Part shown: positions 1 through 4,965 of the stretch, piece by piece
Position numbering within the stretch: position 1 is the stretch's first letter
Layout: each line of letters begins with the position of its first letter
The notes under the pieces: generated by a model
What the model saw: only the letters and a program-made list of their open reading frames with translations
What the model was told of the DNA's origin: nothing
Databases searched by the model: none
Program-made: the position numbers and the translations under genes
NCBI GenBank assembly: GCA_016207545.1
Contig: JACQPO010000190.1
Location: 1-5,465 of the forward strand
Reading direction: 5' to 3'
Source of the DNA: Methanobacteriota archaeon
GTDB taxonomy: Archaea; Thermoplasmatota; Thermoplasmata; RBG-16-68-12; EA-27
DNA: 5,465 bases

Positions 1-2
1 CG

Positions 3-8
3 TTTAAG
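3..8 (+). promoter_or_regulatory. possible TATA box for tRNA-Phe
   Basis: TTTAAG is the only AT-rich hexamer in an otherwise almost pure G+C stretch. Its centre is about 28 bp upstream of the first base of the mature tRNA. That is the spacing expected for an archaeal TATA element if transcription starts a few bases before the mature 5' end. The window begins two bases upstream, so any BRE element cannot be judged. Confidence 0.4.
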
Positions 9-33
9 CCGGCCGCCCCGTTCGCGCCCGCGC

Positions 34-107
34 GCCGCGGTAACTCAGTTTGGGAGAGTGCGAGACTGAAGATCTCGAAGTCGCCGGTTCGAGCCCGGCC
101 CGCGGCA
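34..107 (+). tRNA. tRNA-Phe (anticodon GAA)
   Basis: A full cloverleaf can be folded by eye. The acceptor stem is 34-40 (GCCGCGG) with 100-106 (CCGCGGC), seven perfect pairs, and A107 is the discriminator base. The D stem is 43-46 with 56-59 and its loop carries GG at 52-53. The anticodon stem is 61-65 (CGAGA) with 73-77 (TCTCG), around loop CTGAAGA with anticodon GAA at 68-70. The variable loop is 78-82. The T stem is 83-87 with 95-99 around TTCGAGC. The gene is 74 nt long, has no intron, and does not encode the 3' CCA, so CCA must be added by a nucleotidyltransferase, as in many archaea. No strong T-run follows, so read-through toward rtcB cannot be excluded. Confidence 0.97.
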
Positions 108-121
108 TAGTTCTCCCCGAC

Positions 122-131
122 CCCTCGAGGG
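122..131. repeat. 10-bp perfect palindrome in the tRNA-rtcB gap
   Basis: CCCTCGAGGG is a perfect inverted repeat with no loop. It lies 15 bp after the tRNA and about 20 bp upstream of the likely rtcB TATA box. It could be a dimeric regulator site or part of tRNA transcript termination or processing, or it could be chance in GC-rich DNA. No function is shown by sequence alone. Confidence 0.25.
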
Positions 132-150
132 TGTTGCCGCCGTGGGAACC

Positions 151-157
151 TATTTAG
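151..157 (+). promoter_or_regulatory. likely TATA box of the rtcB-amzA unit
   Basis: TATTTAG is the most AT-rich run in the 90-bp gap between tRNA-Phe and rtcB. With typical archaeal spacing the transcript would start near 180, giving a leader of about 18 nt that still contains the Shine-Dalgarno sequence at 189-193. The predicted start lies within the 8-bp palindrome TGGCGCCA at 176-183. Confidence 0.5.
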
Positions 158-185
158 GAGTAGCCACCTTAGTGATGGCGCCACC

Positions 186-193
186 GAGGGAGG
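186..193 (+). promoter_or_regulatory. Shine-Dalgarno sequence of rtcB
   Basis: GAGGGAGG lies directly upstream of the ATG at 198. Its GGAGG core (189-193) leaves a 4-nt spacer, and the leading GAGG gives a more usual 8 nt. It supports the 198 start and contrasts with the seemingly leaderless genes later in the window. Confidence 0.6.
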
Positions 194-197
194 CAGC

Positions 198-1655
198 ATG
201 CCCGAATGGAAGGGGCCCCTCAAGCAGCTTGACGAATTCCGGTACGAGATCCCAAAGTCGTACAAACCGACGATGCGGACGGACGGCCTCCTCTTCGTTG
301 ACAGCAAGATGTTGCCGAGTGTGCTCCAGGACCAGGCGCCCGAGCAGGTCGCGAATGTCGCGACGATGCCCGGAATCATCGGCAACGCAATGGCAATGCC
401 GGACATCCACTGGGGTTACGGGTTCCCGATCGGCGGAGTCGCGGCGTTCGATATCAACGACGGCGTCATCTCGCCCGGCGGGATCGGGTACGACATCAAC
501 TGCGGGGTCCGCCTCATCCGCACGGACCTCGAGGAAAGGGACATCCGCCCGAATCTCAAGGAACTCGTCGACACGATGTTCGTGAACGTGCCGAGCGGGG
601 TGGGAAGCGAGGGGAAGGTCTCCCTCTCCCGCTCCGACCTCGAGAAGATCATGACGGAAGGCGTTCGCTGGGCCGTGGACCACGGATACGGCTGGTCCGA
701 CGATGTCGACCGCATCGAGGCTCGCGGCTGCCTCCCGGACGCGGACCCGAGCAAGGTCGGGCCGAAGCCCCGGGAGCGCGGAATCGACCAGGTCGGCAGC
801 CTTGGAGCAGGCAACCACTTCCTCGAAATTCAGAAGGTCGACAAGGTGTACGACGAGCGGGCCGCGAAGGCGCTCGGCATCGACCGCGTGGGCCAAGTGT
901 GTATCATGATCCACACGGGATCCCGCGGCTTTGGTCACCAAATCGCGACGGACTACATCCGAATCCACGAGGACGCCGTGGACAAGTACAAAATCGCCCT
1001 GCCCGACCGCCAGCTCGCGTGCGCGCCGATTTCGAGCTCGGAAGGGCAGAACTACTGGCGGGCGATGTGTTGCGGGGCGAACTTCGCGTGGACAAACCGC
1101 CAGCTCATCACCCACTGGACCCGGGAGTCGTTCCAAAAGGTGCTTGGCCGCTCCGCGGCGCAGCTCGGCATGGAGATCGTGTACGACGTATGCCACAACA
1201 TCGGGAAAATCGAGGAGCACGACGTCGGCGGCCAGCGCCACAAGGTGCTCGTCCACCGGAAGGGCGCAACCCGGGCGTTCCCGCCGGGACACCCGGAGTC
1301 TCCCGCGAAGTACAAGGACGTCGGCCAGCCCGTCCTCATCCCGGGAGACATGGGCACATGCTCCTTCGTCCTCGTCGGCCTCCCGACCGCAATGACGGTC
1401 TCCTTCGGCTCTTCGTGCCACGGTGCCGGTCGTCAGATGTCCCGCGCAGCGGCGACGCGGAAGTACCGCGCGAACGAGGTCGCGACGGCGCTCGCGGGGA
1501 AGGGAATCTACTTGCACGCCGCAAGCAAGGCAGGCATCGTTGAGGAGGCGCCCGGTGCGTACAAGAACGTCGAGGACGTCGTCCGGGTCGCGGAGGGCGC
1601 GGGGCTGACGAAGGTCGTGGCCCGCGTGGTCCCGCTCGGAGTCGTGAAGGGGTGA
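198..1655 (+). CDS. rtcB: tRNA-splicing ligase RtcB (3'-phosphate/5'-hydroxyl RNA ligase)
   Basis: RtcB joins RNA 2',3'-cyclic phosphate or 3'-phosphate ends to 5'-hydroxyl ends using GTP and Mn2+. In archaea it seals tRNA exon halves after intron removal and repairs broken RNA. The 485-residue length matches the full archaeal enzyme (about 480), with no intein, although some archaeal rtcB genes carry one. Visible active-site blocks are YDINCGVR at 98-105 (metal ligands D99 and C102), GAGNHF at 203-208 (N206, H207), IHTGSRGFGH at 238-247 (H239), VCHN at 331-334 (H333), and SSCHGAGR at 405-412. H408 in that last block corresponds to the histidine that becomes guanylated. The protein ends GVVKG, where K484 matches the conserved penultimate lysine that contacts GTP in the Pyrococcus enzyme. 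The ATG start is supported by a Shine-Dalgarno sequence and by the family-typical N terminus. One local oddity is MCCGAN at 290-295, where I recall an alanine-rich stretch in many homologues. It lies downstream of tRNA-Phe and overlaps amzA by 4 bp, suggesting one transcript. Archease, the usual activator of RtcB, is not in this window. Confidence 0.97.
   Translation: MPEWKGPLKQLDEFRYEIPKSYKPTMRTDGLLFVDSKMLPSVLQDQAPEQVANVATMPGIIGNAMAMPDIHWGYGFPIGGVAAFDINDGVISPGGIGYDINCGVRLIRTDLEERDIRPNLKELVDTMFVNVPSGVGSEGKVSLSRSDLEKIMTEGVRWAVDHGYGWSDDVDRIEARGCLPDADPSKVGPKPRERGIDQVGSLGAGNHFLEIQKVDKVYDERAAKALGIDRVGQVCIMIHTGSRGFGHQIATDYIRIHEDAVDKYKIALPDRQLACAPISSSEGQNYWRAMCCGANFAWTNRQLITHWTRESFQKVLGRSAAQLGMEIVYDVCHNIGKIEEHDVGGQRHKVLVHRKGATRAFPPGHPESPAKYKDVGQPVLIPGDMGTCSFVLVGLPTAMTVSFGSSCHGAGRQMSRAAATRKYRANEVATALAGKGIYLHAASKAGIVEEAPGAYKNVEDVVRVAEGAGLTKVVARVVPLGVVKG
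1638..1641 (+). promoter_or_regulatory. possible Shine-Dalgarno sequence of amzA inside rtcB
   Basis: GGAG lies within the last codons of rtcB, 10 nt before the GTG start of amzA. The spacing is slightly long but usable. Because the rtcB stop and amzA start overlap (GTGA at 1652-1655), re-initiation by ribosomes finishing rtcB is an alternative to independent loading. Confidence 0.35.
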
Positions 1656-2161
1656 GGCTGCTCGTCGTTCCCCTCGGCGACGTGCCGCGGGACCTCCTCG
1701 CAGACATCTCCCACGCGCTGGCGAAGTACGGGTTGCGATGTCAGGTTGGAGAGGGGACTCCGCTTCCGGCGGAGGCGTTTCATCCGGAGCGGGGGAAATA
1801 CCGCGCGGAGGAGTTGCTCCGGCTTGTTGTCCCGAGGGAGGAGGCGGTGTTGGCGGTGACACCCGCTGACATGTACGCGGACGACCTCAGCTTCGTCTTC
1901 GGGCTGGCGAACTTGGGTAGGCCCGGGGCGGTCGTCTCCGTCCATCGCCTCCGGTCTCCGGACAGGGAGCGATTCCTGGGGCGGGTCGTGAAGGAATCCG
2001 TCCATGAGCTCGGACACACATGGGGCCTCCCCCACTGCTCGAACGACGCGTGCGTGATGGCCTTTAGCAATTCCCTTGAGATGGCGGACGCGAAGGGACA
2101 GGACTTCTGCGAATCGTGTCGTCGGGTGGTGCCTATCGCAACGGACCCGACGCGCGCGTGA
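1652..2161 (+). CDS. amzA: archaemetzincin zinc metalloprotease
   Basis: This is a 169-residue protein, the compact size usual for archaeal archaemetzincins, a metzincin-clan peptidase family found in archaea and vertebrates. No signal peptide or membrane segment is seen, so it should be cytoplasmic. The catalytic motif HELGHTWGLPHC (118-129) supplies zinc ligands H118, H122 and H128, with general base E119. The family's hallmark second, structural zinc site follows: C129, C134, C153 and C156. The Met-turn is M136 in CVMAFSNS (134-141). There are 16 residues between M136 and C153, one fewer than the 17 I recall for the family signature. The start is the GTG at 1652, overlapping the rtcB stop. 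The N terminus MRLLVVPLGD suits the first beta strand of the fold. Its natural substrate is not established. Coupling to rtcB suggests, as inference only, a role linked to RNA repair or stress. The 3' end runs 29 bp into the convergent transporter gene. Confidence 0.95.
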   Translation: MRLLVVPLGDVPRDLLADISHALAKYGLRCQVGEGTPLPAEAFHPERGKYRAEELLRLVVPREEAVLAVTPADMYADDLSFVFGLANLGRPGAVVSVHRLRSPDRERFLGRVVKESVHELGHTWGLPHCSNDACVMAFSNSLEMADAKGQDFCESCRRVVPIATDPTRA

Positions 2162-3392
2162 CGGGCCGGGTTTCCGCGAACGTCCCCACGAAAAAGGTAC
2201 CCGCGACGATCGCGATGGCGGCGGCCGCGAGGAACGCCGAGCCGGGCGAGACGAACGTCGCGAGGGCGCCGGCGAGAATCGAGGCAGGGAGCTTCCCCAC
2301 GCCGACGGCGGCGTGATACGTGCCGAGGCTCGTCGCTTTCAACCCCGCGGGTGCAAGGTCCGCGACGAGCGCCCGGTGCGTGCCCTCCACGAACGCGTAC
2401 GAAATCCCGTACAGGAGGAAGAACGGGAGGAGAAGGAAGGGGTTCCCAACGAGGGCGAAGCCGAGGCTGCCCGCGACGAACGCGGAGTACCCGATGAGGA
2501 TGACCGGCTTTCGGCCAATCCGGTCGGACCAAGAGCCCGCGTGCACCGCGAGGATCGCATAGACCACGTTGAACAGCAGGTAGTAGAGCACGGCCAAGGT
2601 CTGCGCGGCCTCCCTCGTGAGGCCCGCGGCAACCTCCCCGAGGTCAGAAACGAACGCGATGGGGATGAGGAGAGTGAAGTTCGCGAGGGAGTACAGCGCC
2701 GCCACAATCACGAAGAGGCGAAGCCGGATGGGCAGTGCCCGAAGGCTGACCCGAAGCCGGAGGGTCACCTTTGGGCGGACGGCCACCTCGCGAACCGCGA
2801 GGATGACGAAGAACGCGAGCGCGGCGGGGATGACTGCGAGGAGGAACATATCCCGAAACGCCTGGTCCGTGCCCCGGACCACGGTCAACGACGGTAGGAG
2901 GACGAGCACGAGCAGGGGTCCAAGAATCGCGCCCGTCGTGTCCATTGTCCGATGGAAGCCGAACGCCTTCCCGATCGTGTCTGGCCGTGTCGACTCGGCG
3001 ATGAGCGCGTCCCGCGGCGGGTCCCGAACCCCCTTTCCCACGCGGTCCCCGACGCGCACCGCGAGGACATGGGGCCACACGGTCGCAAACGGCAAGCCCG
3101 TCTTCATCAGGGCACTGAACCCGTAGCCGAGAGCGACGAGCCGCTTCCGTTTCCCAAAGCGATCCGAGATGTGGCCGGACAAGACTTTCAGGAGGGAGAC
3201 CGTGCTCTCCGCAACGGATTCGATGAGCCCAAGGGCGAGATAGCTGGTGCCAAGGACACCCAGCAGGAACAGTGGGAGGAGAGGGACGATAATCTCGCTG
3301 CTCACGTCTGTGAGAAGGCTCGCGACCCCGAGGAGGACGATGTTTCGCGTAAGGCCGTAGGTCCACCCACGGCGGATCCCCGCGGGGGCCAT
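2133..3392 (-). CDS. major facilitator superfamily transporter, substrate unknown
   Basis: This 419-residue, strongly hydrophobic protein has the size of a 12-helix MFS permease in the cytoplasmic membrane. The MFS loop motif between helices 2 and 3 is GHISDRFGKRKR (73-84). Its counterpart between helices 8 and 9 is GSWSDRIGRK (286-295), so both six-helix halves are present. A motif-C-like segment, DTTGAILGP (151-159), marks helix 5, and the charged cytoplasmic stretch GKGVRDPPRDAL (119-130) precedes it. The N-terminal LLTDVSSEIIVPLLPLFL (27-44) and the RDPPRDAL segment recall an uncharacterised MFS subgroup that includes Methanocaldococcus MJ1317. That placement is from memory and unverified. 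Efflux or uptake, and the substrate, cannot be read from sequence. The ATG start at 3392 lies 27 bp from the centre of a TATA-like box, predicting a leaderless transcript. The gene diverges from nnr and converges with amzA, overlapping it by 29 bp, so it is its own transcription unit here. Confidence 0.93.
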   Translation of the reverse strand: MAPAGIRRGWTYGLTRNIVLLGVASLLTDVSSEIIVPLLPLFLLGVLGTSYLALGLIESVAESTVSLLKVLSGHISDRFGKRKRLVALGYGFSALMKTGLPFATVWPHVLAVRVGDRVGKGVRDPPRDALIAESTRPDTIGKAFGFHRTMDTTGAILGPLLVLVLLPSLTVVRGTDQAFRDMFLLAVIPAALAFFVILAVREVAVRPKVTLRLRVSLRALPIRLRLFVIVAALYSLANFTLLIPIAFVSDLGEVAAGLTREAAQTLAVLYYLLFNVVYAILAVHAGSWSDRIGRKPVILIGYSAFVAGSLGFALVGNPFLLLPFFLLYGISYAFVEGTHRALVADLAPAGLKATSLGTYHAAVGVGKLPASILAGALATFVSPGSAFLAAAAIAIVAGTFFVGTFAETRPVTRASGPLR

Positions 3393-3414
3393 ATCCGCGG
3401 AACTCGGTCTCGCG

Positions 3415-3423
3415 CTAATAATA
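3415..3423 (-). promoter_or_regulatory. TATA box of the MFS gene (leaderless)
   Basis: On the minus strand the sequence reads TATTATTAG. Its centre (3419) is 27 bp from the A of the transporter's ATG at 3392, so transcription should begin at or next to the start codon. No Shine-Dalgarno sequence is seen between box and ATG, which agrees with leaderless translation. Confidence 0.6.
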
Positions 3424-3436
3424 CTGTCCCATACGG

Positions 3437-3443
3437 ATAAATA
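3437..3443 (+). promoter_or_regulatory. TATA box of nnr (leaderless)
   Basis: ATAAATA is centred 26 bp upstream of the GTG at 3466, so the transcript should begin at the start codon. No Shine-Dalgarno sequence precedes the GTG. Only 13 bp separate this box from the opposing TATA box of the transporter, so both BRE positions fall in the same short segment (3424-3436). Confidence 0.6.
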
Positions 3444-3465
3444 CGAACGTCCTCATCGGCGCGCC

Positions 3466-4905
3466 GTGCTCACCGCGTCCGAGATGCGCGTGCTCGACCG
3501 GAACGCCGAGTGGTTGGGCATCAAGATCCTCGACCTCATGGAGAATGCCGGCCGCGCGGTTGCGGATGCCGTACTCAAGGAGATGGGGGGCCGCGGCAAG
3601 CGAATCCTGATCGTGTGCGGCACTGGGAACAACGGCGGCGACGGCCTCACGGCGGTGCGGTACCTGAAGCCGGAAGCGGACGTCACCGTGCTCCTGGCGA
3701 AGCCGCCCTCGGACATCGCGACGCCCGAAGCGCTCGCGAACTTCGAGCGTGTGAAGGACGCCGTGCACATCGTCGTAGCGGACGCCAAGATCGCGGACCG
3801 CATGCGGGAGGCGGACGTAATCGTGGACGCGCTCCTCGGGATCGGAGTCGAGGGGGATGTCCGCGAGCCTTACGCCTCCCTGATCCGCGCGATGAACGGG
3901 AGCGGGAAGCCAATCCTATCCGTGGACGTCCCGAGCGGCTTCGGTGCGAACGTTGCGGTCAAGCCGACCGTGACGGTCTCTCTGCACGACGCGAAGGCGG
4001 GGATGACGGACGGGAACAGCGGGAAGATTCTCGTCGCGCCGATCGGGATTCCGCCGGAGGTCGAGCGGACGATCGGCCCGGGCGAGTTCGTCTACTACCC
4101 GCACCCTAAGGAGGAGTCCCACAAGGGGCAAAACGGCCGGCTCCTCGTCGTGGGCGGCGGTCCGTTCACGGGCGCCCCCGCGTTCGTGGCCCAGGCGGCG
4201 TACCGCATCGGGGTCGACGCGGTCCACATCGCGACGCCCGCCTCCACGTATCCCATCATCGCCTCGCTCTCCCCGAATTTCATCGTCCATCCTCTGAGCG
4301 ACCGGCGGCTCGTGACGGACGACGTCCTGCAAGTCCTGGAAATCGCGGGGGGGATGGACGCGATTGCGATCGGACCTGGGCTCGGCACGGAGATGACGAC
4401 CCAGGAGGCGGTGCGCAACATCGTGACGTTGGCGGACCTGCCGCTCGTCCTCGACGCGGACGCGTTCACGGCCTTGGCGGGTCACGCAGACATCCTGCGA
4501 GGGAAGCGAGGGGTCATGACGCCGCACGCTCGCGAGTTCGAGGTCGTGAGCGGAGAGGCGATGCCGCCGAACTTGGACGGACGCGCACAGGTCGCGAAAG
4601 CGTTCGCCGCGAAAACCGGCTTGACGATCCTCCTGAAAGGGCCAATCGACGTCGTCACGGACGGCGAACGCGCAAAGTTCAACCGAACCGGGAACCCGGG
4701 GATGACCGTCGGCGGTACCGGAGACGTGCTCGCGGGGCTTGTCGCAGGGTTGGTCGCGAAGGGGGTCGCCCCGTTCGACGCCGCGCGCATCGCGGCGTTC
4801 ACGAGCGGATACGCCGGAGATCTCGCATTCGAGGACCTGAGCTACGGGATGACGGCGTATGATGTCGCGGAGCACGTGCCGCGCGTCCTGAAGAAGTTCC
4901 TGTGA
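3466..4905 (+). CDS. nnr: bifunctional NAD(P)H-hydrate epimerase / ADP-dependent (S)-NAD(P)H-hydrate dehydratase
   Basis: Nnr repairs NADH and NADPH damaged by hydration. The N-terminal domain interconverts R and S hydrates, and the C-terminal domain dehydrates the S form with nucleotide hydrolysis (ADP in prokaryotic enzymes). The 479-residue length fits the fused two-domain form. The epimerase domain spans roughly 1-210: MENAGR (25-30), CGTGNNGGDG (51-60), DALLGIG (121-127) and VDVPSGFG (153-160). The dehydratase domain spans roughly 215-479: HKGQNGRLLVVGGG (219-232), GPGLG (303-307), LDADA (329-333), TPHAREF (352-358), LKGP (390-393) and NPGMTVGGTGDVLAG (410-424). D420 is in the position of the catalytic aspartate of this kinase-like fold. 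All expected blocks are present, so both activities are likely intact. GTG at 3466 is preferred over the ATG at codon 7 because LTASEMRVLDRNAE matches the usual N terminus and the TATA spacing points to 3466. No pathway partner is adjacent. Confidence 0.95.
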   Translation: MLTASEMRVLDRNAEWLGIKILDLMENAGRAVADAVLKEMGGRGKRILIVCGTGNNGGDGLTAVRYLKPEADVTVLLAKPPSDIATPEALANFERVKDAVHIVVADAKIADRMREADVIVDALLGIGVEGDVREPYASLIRAMNGSGKPILSVDVPSGFGANVAVKPTVTVSLHDAKAGMTDGNSGKILVAPIGIPPEVERTIGPGEFVYYPHPKEESHKGQNGRLLVVGGGPFTGAPAFVAQAAYRIGVDAVHIATPASTYPIIASLSPNFIVHPLSDRRLVTDDVLQVLEIAGGMDAIAIGPGLGTEMTTQEAVRNIVTLADLPLVLDADAFTALAGHADILRGKRGVMTPHAREFEVVSGEAMPPNLDGRAQVAKAFAAKTGLTILLKGPIDVVTDGERAKFNRTGNPGMTVGGTGDVLAGLVAGLVAKGVAPFDAARIAAFTSGYAGDLAFEDLSYGMTAYDVAEHVPRVLKKFL

Positions 4906-4908
4906 CGA

Positions 4909-4940
4909 TTCCGCGGCCCGGGGCGGAAGGGCAACCTTTT
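4909..4940 (+). terminator. possible nnr terminator (hairpin then T-run)
   Basis: Four bases after the nnr stop, TTCCGC (4909-4914) and GCGGAA (4923-4928) form a perfect 6-bp stem around an 8-nt GC loop. A TTTT run follows at 4937-4940, 8 nt beyond the stem. Archaeal termination depends mainly on the T-run, which here is short and is also part of the next gene's likely TATA box. The hairpin may simply stabilise the nnr mRNA 3' end. Confidence 0.3.
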
Positions 4941-4942
4941 AC
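4936..4942 (+). promoter_or_regulatory. likely TATA box of the metallophosphoesterase gene (leaderless)
   Basis: CTTTTAC is the only AT-rich stretch in the 60-bp gap. Its centre is about 27 bp upstream of the GTG at 4966. This is the same spacing as for the transporter and nnr genes, so transcription probably begins at the start codon. A GGAG stretch at 4958-4961 is only 4 nt before the GTG and would fall outside such a transcript. Confidence 0.5.
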
Positions 4943-4965
4943 GGTCGCGGCAGGTTCGGAGCGAC

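Noticed and set aside
68..72. A possible intron just 3' of the tRNA anticodon, suggested by the nearby splicing ligase gene
   Set aside because: The anticodon loop is exactly seven bases and both arms pair perfectly without any insertion, so the tRNA is intronless.
150..1862. A 570-codon open frame on the minus strand opposite rtcB and the start of amzA
   Set aside because: It lies antisense to an unmistakable RtcB. Its translation is dominated by R, D, V, A and H with no recognisable motif, as expected when GC-rich codons with G/C third positions are read backwards.
2191..2195. AAAAA on the plus strand (T-run on the minus strand) as a transporter terminator
   Set aside because: It lies inside the transporter coding sequence, nearly 60 bp before the stop codon. 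Termination there would remove the end of the message.
2076..2897. A 273-codon plus-strand open frame opposite the transporter gene
   Set aside because: It is an antisense shadow of the MFS gene. The translation is almost all charged residues (R, E, D) with no fold-like pattern, the complement of hydrophobic codons.
3916..4875. A 319-codon minus-strand open frame opposite nnr
   Set aside because: It is antisense to a complete Nnr with all motifs intact. It is low-complexity, rich in R, D, V and H, and lacks promoter or ribosome-binding signals.
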